NCBI GenBank assembly: GCA_944336125.1
Contig: CALVLA010000003.1
Span: 62,001-126,000 of the forward strand
DNA: 64,000 bases
Reading direction: 5' to 3'
Source: an uncultured Clostridia bacterium
GTDB taxonomy: Bacteria > Bacillota > Clostridia > Christensenellales > CAG-314
Shown one piece after another: positions 27,230 to 37,441 of the stretch. Position numbers and translations under genes: made by a program. How positions within the stretch are numbered: position 1 is the first letter of the stretch; every line of letters begins with the position of its first letter. The notes beneath the pieces are model-generated. The model searched no databases, was not told the DNA's origin, and was given only the letters and a program-made list of their open reading frames with translations.

Positions 27230-28150
27230 ATGCCAATAGTAATTCAAAAAGATTTGCCGGCTTTCGACGTTCTCACCAAGGAAAACATCTTCGTTATGCC
27301 AACCAACAGGGCTTTGACGCAGGATATCCGTCCGCTTGAAATTGCCATAGTAAATCTTATGCCTACAAAAATCGAGACCGAAACGCAGCTTTTGCGTCTG
27401 CTGGGTAACACGCCGCTTCAGGTAAACATTACCCTTATTAACACCGCAAGTTACAAAAGCAGGCACGTTTCGGAAAACCATATGTCAAAGTTTTACAAAA
27501 GCTTCGACGAGGTCAAAAACAACAAGTTCGACGGTATGATCGTTACCGGCGCACCTGTCGAAACTATGAATTTTGAGGACATAGATTACTGGGAAGAGCT
27601 TACTCAGATTATGGATTATGCCAAAAAGAACATAACTACCACCATTTACATCTGCTGGGGGGCTCAGGCTGCGTTGTATCATTTTTACGGCATAGATAAA
27701 ATTCCTCTGCCTAAAAAAATGTTCGGCATTTTTCCTACCGTGGCTTTGCAGCACAACGAACTTTTGACAAAAGGCTTGAGCGACGTGTTTTATATTCCTC
27801 ATTCGAGGCATACCGCTCTTAACGAAAAAGAACTTTACAAGCATCCCGAACTCGTCGTTCTCGCAAAAAGCGACGAAGCAGGCGCGTCGATAATCAAATC
27901 AACCGACAACAGAAACATCTTTATTACGGGACACGTCGAGTATGACAGGGATACCCTTAAAAACGAGTATTTCCGCGACCTTAACAAGGGACTTGAAATC
28001 GAATCCCCTAAAAATTATTTCACCGACAACAAGTGCGAAAAGGTCAATATGAGCTGGACCAGCACCGCCAGTATCCTTTTCAGCAACTGGCTCAACTACT
28101 ACGTTTATCAGATTACGCCTTACGATATCGACGAAATCAACAACGATTAA
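27230..28150 (+). CDS. metA: Homoserine O-acyltransferase (MetA family)
   Basis: This 306-residue enzyme activates homoserine by acetyl or succinyl transfer. It has the MetA fold with the nucleophile Cys in 'YICWGAQAAL' and the His/Glu pair in 'GHVEYDRDTL'. Because metY, an O-acetylhomoserine user, is directly upstream, acetyl-CoA is the likely donor, as is usual for Firmicute MetA; the choice rests on one active-site residue that I cannot assign safely. Together the two genes carry homoserine to homocysteine. Confidence 0.94.
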   Translation: MPIVIQKDLPAFDVLTKENIFVMPTNRALTQDIRPLEIAIVNLMPTKIETETQLLRLLGNTPLQVNITLINTASYKSRHVSENHMSKFYKSFDEVKNNKFDGMIVTGAPVETMNFEDIDYWEELTQIMDYAKKNITTTIYICWGAQAALYHFYGIDKIPLPKKMFGIFPTVALQHNELLTKGLSDVFYIPHSRHTALNEKELYKHPELVVLAKSDEAGASIIKSTDNRNIFITGHVEYDRDTLKNEYFRDLNKGLEIESPKNYFTDNKCEKVNMSWTSTASILFSNWLNYYVYQITPYDIDEINND

Positions 28151-28153
28151 AAT

Positions 28154-28178
28154 AAACACCGCTTGCGGTGTTTTTTTA
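28154..28178 (+). terminator. Rho-independent terminator
   Basis: ACACCG (28156-28161) pairs with CGGTGT (28166-28171), with further A-T pairs and a T-run. Confidence 0.8.
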
Positions 28179-28191
28179 TTGAAAATTTATA

Positions 28192-28220
28192 TTGACTTTA
28201 ATCACTTCAAATGTTAATAT
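28192..28220 (+). promoter_or_regulatory. Promoter of rubrerythrin
   Basis: TTGACT (28192-28197) and TAATAT (28215-28220) are separated by 17 bases, then AGGAGG before the ATG. Confidence 0.65.
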
Positions 28221-28253
28221 TCTTAAAACATAATCATCTAGGAGGTTATTATT

Positions 28254-28787
28254 ATGGAACTTAAAGGCAGCAAAACCGAAAAAAACCTTATGACGGCTTT
28301 TTCCGGAGAATCGCAGGCAAGAAACAAATATAACTATTACGCTTCTAAAGCTAAAAAAGACGGCTTTGAACAAATTGCCGCTATTTTCAGCGAAACAGCC
28401 GACAACGAAAAAGAACACGCTAAACTTTGGTTTAAATACTTCCACGGTATCGGCGATACTTTGGAAAACCTTTTGGACGCTGCGGCAGGCGAAAACTACG
28501 AATGGTCCGACATGTACAAACAGTTTGCAATCGAAGCAAGAGAAGAAGGCTTTGTTGAAATTGCCGAACAGTTTGAAGGCGTAGCGGCTATCGAAAAACA
28601 ACACGAGGAAAGATACCGCGCTTTGGCTAAAAACATCAAGGAAGCAAAAGTTTTTGCTAAAGACGGCGACATCATGTGGATTTGCCGCAACTGCGGACAC
28701 GTTCACGTAGGCAAAACCGCTCCTGAAACTTGCCCTGTTTGCAAACATCCTCAGGCTTACTTCGAAGAAAGGAAAATCAACTACTGA
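28254..28787 (+). CDS. rbr: Rubrerythrin
   Basis: This is a 177-residue peroxide-reducing diiron protein of anaerobes. The four-helix domain has the Glu/His ligands ('[11 protein letters not shown]', '[15 protein letters not shown]', '[19 protein letters not shown]'). The C-terminal rubredoxin domain has two cysteine pairs (CRNCG and CPVCK). It probably protects the cell during oxygen exposure, with electrons from an NADH-rubredoxin system. Its stop codon overlaps the start of a small membrane protein gene. Confidence 0.95.
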   Translation: MELKGSKTEKNLMTAFSGESQARNKYNYYASKAKKDGFEQIAAIFSETADNEKEHAKLWFKYFHGIGDTLENLLDAAAGENYEWSDMYKQFAIEAREEGFVEIAEQFEGVAAIEKQHEERYRALAKNIKEAKVFAKDGDIMWICRNCGHVHVGKTAPETCPVCKHPQAYFEERKINY

Positions 28788-29068
28788 TGGAAAACAAAAA
28801 CGCCTTGAATTTGTCTCCCGAACAAGTAGCGGAACTCAGAAAAATGGTTGTTCTGGCTAAACGCGTGAGGGCGGTGTTTTTGCTGTGCCTTGTAGTAGGT
28901 ACGGTTATCAGCATCGTTGCGGCGTTTTTGGGAGAGTCGACCGCCAAGTTTGCTTTGTATATGACAGGTCTCGGGATTTATCTCGTAGCCGTCATTTGTG
29001 CGGTGATTTTGTTTTGGAACATAAGGCGTATCAAAGCTTTTTGCCAAAAGGCAGGAATTAAAATGTAA
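28787..29068 (+). CDS. Small two-helix membrane protein
   Basis: This is a 93-residue protein with a polar N-terminus and two membrane helices (about residues 30-48 and 56-76), ending in a basic tail. The start ATG shares a base with the rubrerythrin stop (TGATG), so it is translationally coupled, and AAAGGAAA lies at the expected distance. I recognise no family. Co-expression with rubrerythrin hints at an oxidative-stress or membrane role, but this is speculative. Confidence 0.7.
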   Translation: MENKNALNLSPEQVAELRKMVVLAKRVRAVFLLCLVVGTVISIVAAFLGESTAKFALYMTGLGIYLVAVICAVILFWNIRRIKAFCQKAGIKM

Positions 29069-29076
29069 TTTTCAAT

Positions 29077-29103
29077 CGACCGGTTTCAGCCGGTCGTTTG
29101 ATT
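29077..29103 (+). terminator. Weak terminator
   Basis: CGACCGG (29077-29083) pairs with CCGGTCG (29090-29096), followed by a short interrupted T stretch. It partly overlaps the upstream region of the NUDIX gene, so read-through is likely. Confidence 0.5.
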
Positions 29104-29112
29104 TGGTGGGAT

Positions 29113-29643
29113 ATGAAGGAAACTACTAAAAAAACAAATTATATTTACAAGGGAAAAATCATAAACGTCAGGTGCGACGACATACTTCTCGCTGACGGGA
29201 AGGAACGCACGCGCGAGGTGGTGGAACACCGCGGCGGCGTATGCATTGTGCCTGTCGACGAAAACGGAAACATAATTCTCGTACGTCAGTTCAGGTATCC
29301 TTTTCAGGAAGAAGTGCTTGAAATTCCCGCAGGAAAACGCGAGGAGGGGGAAGACCCGTTTGAAACGGCAAAACGTGAGCTTTCGGAGGAAACGGGCTGC
29401 TCGGCAGGTAAATACGATTATCTCGGCAGCTATCTCGCAACTCCCGGCTACTGCAACGAAAAATTTTACATCTACCTTGCGAGGGAACTGACTTACCACA
29501 AGCAGCACCTAGACGAGGGAGAGTTCGTGGACGTAGTCAAAATGCCTTTTGAACAGGCTGTTGACATGATTTACGAAAACCGGCTTAACGACGGCAAATC
29601 AGTCATAGGTATTCTCGTTGCCAAAAATCTTTTGAAACTTTAA
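29113..29643 (+). CDS. NUDIX hydrolase, ADP-ribose pyrophosphatase type
   Basis: This is a 176-residue hydrolase with a perfect NUDIX box: G in 'AGKREEGEDPFETAKREL', then 'SEETGC'. The preceding 'VRQFRYPFQEEVLEIPAG' is typical of the ADP-sugar/ADP-ribose pyrophosphatase subgroup (NudF). It cleaves ADP-ribose or ADP-sugars to AMP and a sugar phosphate. A glycogen operon using ADP-glucose follows downstream, so an ADP-glucose activity is worth considering. The ATG at 29113 is preferred over an upstream TTG because GGTGGG lies just before it. Confidence 0.9.
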   Translation: MKETTKKTNYIYKGKIINVRCDDILLADGKERTREVVEHRGGVCIVPVDENGNIILVRQFRYPFQEEVLEIPAGKREEGEDPFETAKRELSEETGCSAGKYDYLGSYLATPGYCNEKFYIYLARELTYHKQHLDEGEFVDVVKMPFEQAVDMIYENRLNDGKSVIGILVAKNLLKL

Positions 29644-29647
29644 TTTG

Positions 29648-29678
29648 AGCCCGCTTTGAGCGGGCTTTATTTTTTTTC
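29648..29678 (+). terminator. Rho-independent terminator
   Basis: AGCCCGC (29648-29654) pairs with GCGGGCT (29660-29666), followed by a T-rich tract. Confidence 0.85.
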
Positions 29679-29765
29679 TTTAAGCGACTTTTTTTTGCAA
29701 AAATCGACGTGTTTAAACAGTTAAAATTTTGTGTAAATTGTTGGTAAAAATTGCCGTTTTATTTC

Positions 29766-29793
29766 AAAACACTCTATGCAACGTGTTTTTTTT
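29766..29793 (+). other. Hairpin with T-run immediately before the glycogen-operon promoter
   Basis: AAAACAC (29766-29772) pairs with GTGTTTT (29783-29789) across a ten-base loop, followed by further Ts. It could be a second upstream terminator or an operator; its stem is weak. Confidence 0.35.
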
Positions 29794-29794
29794 G

Positions 29795-29803
29795 TGATAA
29801 AAT
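29795..29803 (+). promoter_or_regulatory. Extended -10 promoter of the glycogen operon
   Basis: TG-A-TAAAAT (29795-29803) matches an extended -10 element; no good -35 is visible at the usual distance. AAAGGAG follows before the pgm start. Confidence 0.5.
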
Positions 29804-29836
29804 AAACAATAAAGATTTTTATAAAAGGAGTAATAT

Positions 29837-31495
29837 ATGGATTTCAAACAAAGATATCTGTTGTGGTGTGAAAAAGTCGATGACAAAGCCATCAAAGACC
29901 AACTTTTGGCTATGAAAGACGACGAAAACAAAATTCAGGACTGCTTCTTCAAAGACCTCGAATTCGGTACCGCCGGACAAAGAGGTATTCTCGGTGCCGG
30001 CACTAACTGTCTTAATATTTACACCGTCGGCAAAACTACGCAGGGCTTGGCAGATTATCTTTCGGCTATCGGAGGGAAAAAAGTTTTCATCAGTTATGAC
30101 AGCCGCATAAATTCGCAGCTTTTCGCAAAAACAGCCGCTTCGGTTTTCGCTCAAAACGGAATAAAAGTGTTTTTGACGCAAGAACTGCAGCCTACTCCTT
30201 TCGTGTCCTTCGGTACGCGTGAACTCGGTTGCGACGCAGGCGTCATGATTACCGCAAGCCACAACCCGAGCAAGTTTAACGGCTACAAAGTTTACGGCTC
30301 CGACGGCTGCCAGATTACCGACGAGGCGGCTGCCGCCGTTACCGCGGCAATCGACAAAGTAGACGCTTTCGAAGTTAAAAAAGCCGACTTTGACGAAGCT
30401 TTGAAAAAAGGCGACATTTCATACGTAGGCAAGGAAGTTTACGACAGCTTTTTCGCACGCGTCAAAAAACAGCATTTAAACGACTGCACCGACATAAAAG
30501 TAGTGTACAGCCCTTTGAACGGAACTGGCTGGAAATTCGTGCCTGAAATTTTGAAGGAAATCGGGGTGAAAAACTTGGTCATTGTGGACGAACAGTATTG
30601 CCCTGACGGAAACTTCCCGACTTGCCCTTACCCTAACCCTGAAAAGAAAGAGGCTCTTTCGCTTGGGTTGGAATATGCTAAAAAACACGATGCCGATTTG
30701 TTTATCGCGACAGACCCTGACGCCGACAGAGTGGGCGTCGCGGTCAGACACAACGGAAATTATCAGATACTTACCGGAAACGAAATGGGACTTTGCCTCA
30801 TGAGTTACGTTTTGGAATGCAGAAAAAACAACGGTACGCTTCCTGAACACCCTGTTACCGTAAAAACAATCGTTACCACAAACCTTGCCACCAAAATTGC
30901 CGAAAAATATGGCGCCGAAATGAGGAACGTCCTTACCGGCTTCAAATACATAGGCGACCAGATGAACAGGCTTGCGGCAGAGGGAAGAATTGACGACTTC
31001 GTTTTGGGCTTTGAGGAAAGCTGCGGTTACCTTGTGGGCGACCACGCGAGAGACAAGGACGCGGTGGTTGCAAGCATGATTCTCGTAGAGTGCGCTGACA
31101 TGCTCAAACGCCAAGGCAAAACGCTTGTGGACAAACTCAACGAAATTTACGCCGAGTTCGGAAGATATTCGCACAAACTTGTTTCCAAAGAGTTTGCGGG
31201 TGCGAGCGGCGCCGCTAAAATGAAGGAACTGTTGACTTCTTTCAGAAATTCGAGTTTCGACGAGGTGGGGGGCAAAAAGGTTTTGGAAAAAATCGACCTT
31301 CTCGGCAAAAACGTTTTGGGACTTCCTAGCTCAAACGTAATTATGCTCAACCTTTCGGACAACGCTCAGCTTATCGTAAGGCCTAGCGGTACCGAACCTC
31401 TCATCAAGTTTTACATGACTGCGGCGGAAAGCGATGACAAAAACGCCGTTACTTTTGAAAAAATGACACAGTTTATCGATAAAATTTTCGCGTGA
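29837..31495 (+). CDS. pgm: Phosphoglucomutase (phosphohexomutase superfamily)
   Basis: This enzyme interconverts glucose-1-phosphate and glucose-6-phosphate, the entry and exit step of glycogen metabolism. The 552-residue protein has the phosphoserine loop 'MITASHNPSKFNGYK', the metal loop 'DPDADRVG', the sugar loop 'FGFEESCGYL' and the phosphate-binding 'RPSGTEPLIKFY'. It belongs to the long PgcA type of Firmicutes. It is the first gene of the glycogen cluster and is followed by pgi after 13 bases. Confidence 0.95.
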   Translation: MDFKQRYLLWCEKVDDKAIKDQLLAMKDDENKIQDCFFKDLEFGTAGQRGILGAGTNCLNIYTVGKTTQGLADYLSAIGGKKVFISYDSRINSQLFAKTAASVFAQNGIKVFLTQELQPTPFVSFGTRELGCDAGVMITASHNPSKFNGYKVYGSDGCQITDEAAAAVTAAIDKVDAFEVKKADFDEALKKGDISYVGKEVYDSFFARVKKQHLNDCTDIKVVYSPLNGTGWKFVPEILKEIGVKNLVIVDEQYCPDGNFPTCPYPNPEKKEALSLGLEYAKKHDADLFIATDPDADRVGVAVRHNGNYQILTGNEMGLCLMSYVLECRKNNGTLPEHPVTVKTIVTTNLATKIAEKYGAEMRNVLTGFKYIGDQMNRLAAEGRIDDFVLGFEESCGYLVGDHARDKDAVVASMILVECADMLKRQGKTLVDKLNEIYAEFGRYSHKLVSKEFAGASGAAKMKELLTSFRNSSFDEVGGKKVLEKIDLLGKNVLGLPSSNVIMLNLSDNAQLIVRPSGTEPLIKFYMTAAESDDKNAVTFEKMTQFIDKIFA

Positions 31496-31508
31496 ACGGG
31501 GGATCAAA

Positions 31509-32909
31509 ATGAAAAAAGTTTTGACATTTGATTTTAACAACATGATGGCGGACGCAATAGGAAAACACGGTTTTTCCGACGGCGATATCGACGCAATAAA
31601 ACAAAAGGCGGCTGACGCCCACAAAAAAGTCATGTCCGAAGCGGGACAAGGCTGGCAGGGCTGGATGAATTTGCCTTACAACCAAAACGAAATTGCCGAC
31701 GACATCATCGAGTGCGCAAAGGGTGTGCGTGAAAAATTCGACGCTTTTGTCGTACTCGGAATAGGCGGCTCGGCGCTTGGTCCTTCGGCGGTATTCAACG
31801 CGTTGAAACATTTGCGTTACAACGATTTGCCTAAGGAGAAACGAGGCGGCCCTAAGTTTTACGTAGAGGATAACGTGGATCCTGAAAGGATGGCTTCGCT
31901 TTTTGACGTAATCGACGCGGAAAAAACCATGTTCAACGTAATCACCAAAAGCGGCGCGACAAGCGAAACGATGAGCCAGTTTTTGATTATCTACGACCTT
32001 TTGAAACAAAAACTCGGAGATAAAGCTGCAAGTCATATTATCGCAACCACCGACGAGAAAAAAGGCAACCTCATCAAAATAGCAAAGACGGAAGGTTTCA
32101 AAACATATTTCATTCCTGACGGAGTAGGCGGAAGGTTCAGCGAGCTTTGTCCTGTCGGACTTTTGCCTGCCGCGGTTTTGGGCATTGACATAAAAGCAAT
32201 GCTTGAAGGAGCAAAAGACATGGACGAATTGTGCAAATCAGACGATTTGTCGCAAAACCCTGCGCTTATGTCGGCGGCACTGCAATTTATGTCTATGGAA
32301 AGAGGCAAAAACATTTCGGTAATGATGCCTTACGCAGACAGTCTCAGGCTTATTTCCGACTGGTATTGCCAGCTTTGGGCGGAAAGCCTCGGCAAAAATG
32401 TCGACAACGACGGCAACCAAGTGTTTGTTGGTCAAACCCCGGTAAAAGCGCTGGGAGTTACCGACCAGCACAGTCAGGTGCAGCTTTACACCGAAGGTCC
32501 TTTTGACAAAGTGGTGACCTTAATCGGTGTGGAAAACTTCAGGAGCGAAGTGAAAATTCCTTACGGTTTCGACGAGCTTCCTGACGTGAATTTCCTTTGC
32601 GGCAGCACAATGAACAAACTCATCAACACCGAGCTTGACGCTACCGAATACGCTCTCATGAAAGCGGGACGTCCTAACTATCGCATTTCTATTTCAAAAG
32701 TGGACGAATACTCACTCGGTCAGCTGCTTTACTGCTTTATGCTGCAGACGGCTTACTGCGGAGCTATGCTCAACATCAACACTTACAACCAGCCCGGCGT
32801 AGAGGAAGGCAAAAATGCCACTTACGCAATGTTCGGCAAAAAAGGCTACGAAGCAAAAAAAGCGGAACTCGATTCCGCGCCCGCTAAAAACCAAAAATAC
32901 GTCATCTGA
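31509..32909 (+). CDS. pgi: Glucose-6-phosphate isomerase
   Basis: This 466-residue enzyme links glucose-6-phosphate with fructose-6-phosphate. The SIS folds show 'VVLGIGGSALGPSAVF' and 'VITKSGATSETMSQF', and the catalytic region 'GVTDQHSQVQLYTEGP' is clear. Placement between pgm and malQ ties glycogen turnover directly to glycolysis. The gaps on both sides are short (13 and 8 bases), which implies co-transcription. Confidence 0.96.
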   Translation: MKKVLTFDFNNMMADAIGKHGFSDGDIDAIKQKAADAHKKVMSEAGQGWQGWMNLPYNQNEIADDIIECAKGVREKFDAFVVLGIGGSALGPSAVFNALKHLRYNDLPKEKRGGPKFYVEDNVDPERMASLFDVIDAEKTMFNVITKSGATSETMSQFLIIYDLLKQKLGDKAASHIIATTDEKKGNLIKIAKTEGFKTYFIPDGVGGRFSELCPVGLLPAAVLGIDIKAMLEGAKDMDELCKSDDLSQNPALMSAALQFMSMERGKNISVMMPYADSLRLISDWYCQLWAESLGKNVDNDGNQVFVGQTPVKALGVTDQHSQVQLYTEGPFDKVVTLIGVENFRSEVKIPYGFDELPDVNFLCGSTMNKLINTELDATEYALMKAGRPNYRISISKVDEYSLGQLLYCFMLQTAYCGAMLNINTYNQPGVEEGKNATYAMFGKKGYEAKKAELDSAPAKNQKYVI

Positions 32910-32917
32910 GGGATTTT

Positions 32918-34360
32918 ATGAAAAAAGGCAGCGGTGTTTTGCTTCATCTCTCTTCTTTACCGGGGTACGGCATAGGCGGTTTCGGAAAACATGCTTTTAA
33001 GTTTTGCGATTTGCTTAAACGCGCCGGGTTTACGTACTGGCAGATTTTGCCGCTCAACCCTACGTCGCCCGGTTGCGGAAACTCTCCGTATTCTTCAATT
33101 TCGCTTTTTGCGGGAAATCCGTATTTTCTCGATTTGGATTTTTTCGTGCAAAACGGAATGCTTGACCAAAGCGATTTGAACATTCAAAACGGCGAGTTTG
33201 TAAACTATGACGAAGTCGATAGTCACAGAAAAAGCGTTTTGAAAAAGGCTTTTTCGCGTTGCGACGAAAAGACTTTGAAAAAAATCAGGCAGTTTGCAAA
33301 AAACAATCCTTACATAAAAAAATACGCCTTGTTTCAGGCGGCAAAAGACAAGTTTAACTCGCCATGGTACGAGTGGCCTGAAAAACTTGCAAATTTTGAC
33401 GAAAACGAGGTCAAAAATTTCGAAAAAGAAAATTCGGCTCAAATAACACTTTATCTTTTTGAGCAGTATTTCTTTTTCAAACAGGCGGCAGAACTAAAAA
33501 AATACGCAAAATCAAAGGGAATTCGGATAATAGGCGATTTTCCCGTTTACGCTTCCTTTGACAGCGCGGACGTGTGGGCTGACAGAAATTTGTTTGACGT
33601 CAAAGGTTTTAAGCCTAAAAACGTCGCGGGAGTGCCTCCCGATTACTTCTCCCAAGAGGGGCAGCTTTGGGGAAATCCCGTGTTCGACATTGCGGAACAC
33701 AAAAAAAACGGCTACGACTGGATGAAAGAACGTTTCCGCTATGCCCTCAAAACATGCGACGTTTTGCGCGTCGATCATTTCAGAGGTTATCACGAATTTT
33801 GGGCTGTACCTTACGGCGAAAAAACAGCCAAAAACGGAAAGTGGAAAAGAGGCTTCGGCAAAAAAATGTTTGACGCCGTGCTTGAAAGCACAGACGCGCA
33901 GATTATCGCGGAGGACCTCGGTATAATTACCAATGAGGTAACCTCCCTCAAAGACAAGCTGGGCTTTCCCGGTATGAACATTTTGCAGTTTGCTTTCGAC
34001 AGTTTTGACTGCAAGTATTTGACTAAAAATCACGCCAAAAACAGCGTCAGCTACATCGGTACTCACGACAACGACACCCTTGTCGGATGGCTGGAAAAAC
34101 TCACTCCTTGCCAAAAACACAACGTAGAGGAAATAGTGGGGTACGACGGCGATTACAAAATATTTTTCGACGAGCTTTTCAAAAGCAAAAGCGATGTCGT
34201 GATACTTTGCATGCAGGATATTTTGGGTTTAAACTCCCTTTATCGTATGAACACGCCGTCGGTGCCTTTCGGCAACTGGGCGTACGAAATGAAAGAAAAC
34301 GAGTTTGACGACGAAAAAATCAATTTTTTTGCTCAATTAAACAAAAAATACGGAAGGTGA
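32918..34360 (+). CDS. malQ: 4-alpha-glucanotransferase (amylomaltase)
   Basis: This is a 480-residue GH77 enzyme that moves maltodextrin segments between chains and releases glucose. The N-terminal 'GVLLHLSSLPGYGIGGFG', the nucleophile region 'VLRVDHFRGYHEFW', the acid 'IIAEDLG' and 'YIGTHDNDTLVGW' are all present. In this operon it would process short oligosaccharides left after phosphorylase and debranching action. glgB starts four bases after its stop. Confidence 0.96.
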   Translation: MKKGSGVLLHLSSLPGYGIGGFGKHAFKFCDLLKRAGFTYWQILPLNPTSPGCGNSPYSSISLFAGNPYFLDLDFFVQNGMLDQSDLNIQNGEFVNYDEVDSHRKSVLKKAFSRCDEKTLKKIRQFAKNNPYIKKYALFQAAKDKFNSPWYEWPEKLANFDENEVKNFEKENSAQITLYLFEQYFFFKQAAELKKYAKSKGIRIIGDFPVYASFDSADVWADRNLFDVKGFKPKNVAGVPPDYFSQEGQLWGNPVFDIAEHKKNGYDWMKERFRYALKTCDVLRVDHFRGYHEFWAVPYGEKTAKNGKWKRGFGKKMFDAVLESTDAQIIAEDLGIITNEVTSLKDKLGFPGMNILQFAFDSFDCKYLTKNHAKNSVSYIGTHDNDTLVGWLEKLTPCQKHNVEEIVGYDGDYKIFFDELFKSKSDVVILCMQDILGLNSLYRMNTPSVPFGNWAYEMKENEFDDEKINFFAQLNKKYGR

Positions 34361-34364
34361 AAAA

Positions 34365-36239
34365 ATGGACAACAATTTCCCTCTTTACCTGTTTCATCAG
34401 GGCACCAATTATCAGGCTTACAAATATTTCGGCTGCCACAGGGTAGAACAGTCGGATGACTGGGTGTTCAGAGTTTACGCTCCGCACGCCAAATCCGTTT
34501 CGGTAGTGGGTGACTTCAACGGCTGGAACGTTTCCGCCTCGCCTATGAAAAAATTGGCGGGCGGTACCTGGGAAGTTGTCATAAGCGGCGTCAAGCTTTT
34601 TGACGCTTACAAGTTTTGCATCACCAAACCCGACGGGAACAACGTCCTTAAAGCAGACCCGTACGCTTTCCACAGCGAAACAAACGGCGCTACCGCAAGC
34701 AAGGTGTATTCACTCGACGGCTACGACTGGCAGGACGGAGATTACCTCAAAAAGAAACGCAAAACTTCGGTTTACGAAAAACCTATCAACATTTACGAAG
34801 TGCATTTGGGCTCGTGGAGAAGGCATGCCGACGGCAACGTGTTTAGTTACACCGACCTTGCCGACCAGCTTGTGGATTACGTGTGCGATATGGGATATAC
34901 CCACATCGAACTCATGCCTATTGCGGAATTTCCTTTTGACGGCTCGTGGGGCTATCAGGTAACGGGGTATTACTCCATTACTTCGCGTTTCGGCACACCG
35001 CACGACTTCATGTACTTTGTGGACAAGTGCCACCAAAAGGGCATCGGCGTAATTGTCGACTGGGTGCCTGCGCATTTTCCTCGCGACGAGCACGGTCTCG
35101 CTTCATTTGACGGCACAAAACTTTACGAACACGACACTTTGGAGCATAAATCGTGGGGGACGCTAACTTTCGACTATTCCAAAAACGAAGTCAAGTCATT
35201 CCTCATTTCAAACGCGATGTTTATGCACGACATATATCACGTTGACGGTCTCAGGGTGGACGCCGTGGCTTCTATGCTTTACCTCGACTACGACAGGCGC
35301 GACGGGGAGTGGAAACCTAACAAATACGGCGACAACAAAAACCTCGAAGCGATTGAGTTTTTGCAGCAGACAAACGAGGCGATTTTCAAGTATTACCCTA
35401 ACACCATGATGATTGCCGAAGAATCTACCGCTTTTCCGCTTGTTTCAAAACCTGTGGACGTTGGGGGCTTGGGCTTCAACTTCAAATGGAATATGGGCTG
35501 GATGAACGATACTTTCGACTACTTCCGCTCTGACCCGTTTTTCAGAAAAGGCTGCCACAACAAACTTACTTTCTCCTTCTTCTACGCCTTTTCGGAAAAC
35601 TTTATTTTGCCTGTTTCCCACGACGAAGTGGTGCACGGCAAAAAAAGCCTCATCGAAAAAATGCCGGGTGACTACAAACAAAAATTTGCTAACCTCAGGC
35701 TGTTTTTCGCTTATATGACGGCGCACCCCGGTAAAAAACTCGTGTTTATGGGTACGGAATTCGCTCAGTTCAGAGAATGGAATTTCGCAGACAGCCTTGA
35801 ATGGTTTATGCTTGACTACCCTAAACACAGAGATACTCAGTATTTTGTTAAAACACTCAACGAATTTTATAAAAAGAACAAGGCTCTCCACCAAATTGAC
35901 TTTTCATGGGAAGGCTTTGAGTGGATTGCCGCCGACGACAACATTCAAAACGTAATAGCCTTTAAGCGTATCGACAAAAAGGGCAAGGAACTTATTTGCG
36001 TGTTTAACCTCGGCGACAAGGAAAGAGTCGATTACAAAATAGGCGTGGACGAAGGCAAATACCGCCTTGTGTTTAATACCGACGACGTCAAGTTCGGCGG
36101 CGAGGGAAGGAAACACAAAAAAACTGTGTCTGCCAAAAAAGTTCCTATGCACGGCAAAGATTTCAGCATAAGCTTGATTTTGCCGCCGCTTACCGCTTTG
36201 TTTTTGCAAAAAACTACTAAAAGGGAGGAGAATAATTGA
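34365..36239 (+). CDS. glgB: 1,4-alpha-glucan branching enzyme
   Basis: This is a 624-residue GH13/CBM48 enzyme that adds alpha-1,6 branches. The N-terminal CBM48 module (about 25-120, '[21 protein letters not shown]') is followed by the catalytic barrel with '[15 protein letters not shown]' (nucleophile Asp), '[10 protein letters not shown]' (acid Glu) and '[12 protein letters not shown]'. It is the shorter form without the extra N1 module. Its stop shares a base with the glgC start. Confidence 0.96.
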   Translation: MDNNFPLYLFHQGTNYQAYKYFGCHRVEQSDDWVFRVYAPHAKSVSVVGDFNGWNVSASPMKKLAGGTWEVVISGVKLFDAYKFCITKPDGNNVLKADPYAFHSETNGATASKVYSLDGYDWQDGDYLKKKRKTSVYEKPINIYEVHLGSWRRHADGNVFSYTDLADQLVDYVCDMGYTHIELMPIAEFPFDGSWGYQVTGYYSITSRFGTPHDFMYFVDKCHQKGIGVIVDWVPAHFPRDEHGLASFDGTKLYEHDTLEHKSWGTLTFDYSKNEVKSFLISNAMFMHDIYHVDGLRVDAVASMLYLDYDRRDGEWKPNKYGDNKNLEAIEFLQQTNEAIFKYYPNTMMIAEESTAFPLVSKPVDVGGLGFNFKWNMGWMNDTFDYFRSDPFFRKGCHNKLTFSFFYAFSENFILPVSHDEVVHGKKSLIEKMPGDYKQKFANLRLFFAYMTAHPGKKLVFMGTEFAQFREWNFADSLEWFMLDYPKHRDTQYFVKTLNEFYKKNKALHQIDFSWEGFEWIAADDNIQNVIAFKRIDKKGKELICVFNLGDKERVDYKIGVDEGKYRLVFNTDDVKFGGEGRKHKKTVSAKKVPMHGKDFSISLILPPLTALFLQKTTKREENN

Positions 36240-37441
36240 TGCTTACCAAAAAAGAATGTGTAGCGATGCTTCTGGCAGGCGGCCAAGGCAGCAGACTTTA
36301 CGCCTTGACCAATCAGGTCGCTAAACCTGCCGTTGAATTCGGCGCTAAAAACAGAATTATCGATTTTCCGCTTTCGAACTGTACCAATAGCGGTATCGAT
36401 ACCGTGGGCGTGCTGACTCAGTATCAGCCCCTCGTTCTTAACGAATATATCGGCAACGGCTCGCCGTGGGACCTCGACAGAACTTTCGGCGGCGTACATA
36501 TTCTCCCTCCTTATCAGGGAAAAAAGAAATCCGACTGGTACAAGGGTACGGCAAACGCAATTTACCAAAACCTTGGCTTTATCGACAGGTATCAGCCTGA
36601 ATACGTCCTCATCCTTTCGGGTGACCATATTTACAAAATGGATTACGACGAAATGCTTAAACAGCACAAGGAAAATCAGGCGGACTGTACAATCGCGGTA
36701 CTTACCGTTCCTATGGAGGAAGCAAGCCGTTTCGGTATCATGAGCCTTGACGAAAACGGACGCATAACCGAATTTGCCGAAAAGCCTAAACAGCCGAAAA
36801 GCGATCAGGCGTCAATGGGTATTTACATTTTCAGCTACGACGTTTTGAAAAAGTATCTCATTGACGACGAAAACAATCCTAAGTCAAGCAACGACTTCGG
36901 AAAAGACATCATTCCGAAAATGCTTGAGGACGGCAAAAAAATGTTCGGCTACCGTTTCAAAGGTTATTGGAAGGACGTCGGTACCATCAAAAGCCTTTGG
37001 GAAGCAAACATGGACTTGTTGGGTGACAAACCTAATTTTGACATCTTTGACTCAAAACGCAAAATTTACGCCAGAAACGTAGGGGATCCTCCGCAGTTTA
37101 TCGGAAGTGACGCTTGCATTCAAAACTCCATCATCGGCAGCGGCGTTGAAGTTTACGGAACGGTAATCAATTCGGTAATTTCAAACAGCGTTGTCATCGA
37201 GGAAGGCGCGATTGTACGCGACAGCGTGATTTTCACCAACTCCGTAATTAAAAAGAACGCTATTGTAGAGTTCTCGATTATTGACGAATTTACCGAAGTC
37301 GGTGAGGGCGCGGTAGTGGGAGCAGGCAACAAAAAACAAGACAACGACATTACCGTAATCGCCAGAAACGAAAAAATCCCTGCGAAAAGCGTTATCGAAG
37401 CAGGTACTATGTATGATACTTTAAGCGGAGGTGCAAAATGA
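36239..37441 (+). CDS. glgC: Glucose-1-phosphate adenylyltransferase, catalytic subunit
   Basis: This 400-residue enzyme makes ADP-glucose, the committed step of glycogen synthesis. The nucleotide loop '[14 protein letters not shown]', the catalytic Asp in '[11 protein letters not shown]' and 'GYWKDVGTI' are intact, and a left-handed beta-helix tail follows. The ATG at 36239 is chosen over a TTG one codon earlier because AGGGAGGAG is well spaced. It overlaps the next gene, glgD, by four bases, in keeping with a GlgC-GlgD hetero-oligomer. Confidence 0.96.
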   Translation: MLTKKECVAMLLAGGQGSRLYALTNQVAKPAVEFGAKNRIIDFPLSNCTNSGIDTVGVLTQYQPLVLNEYIGNGSPWDLDRTFGGVHILPPYQGKKKSDWYKGTANAIYQNLGFIDRYQPEYVLILSGDHIYKMDYDEMLKQHKENQADCTIAVLTVPMEEASRFGIMSLDENGRITEFAEKPKQPKSDQASMGIYIFSYDVLKKYLIDDENNPKSSNDFGKDIIPKMLEDGKKMFGYRFKGYWKDVGTIKSLWEANMDLLGDKPNFDIFDSKRKIYARNVGDPPQFIGSDACIQNSIIGSGVEVYGTVINSVISNSVVIEEGAIVRDSVIFTNSVIKKNAIVEFSIIDEFTEVGEGAVVGAGNKKQDNDITVIARNEKIPAKSVIEAGTMYDTLSGGAK

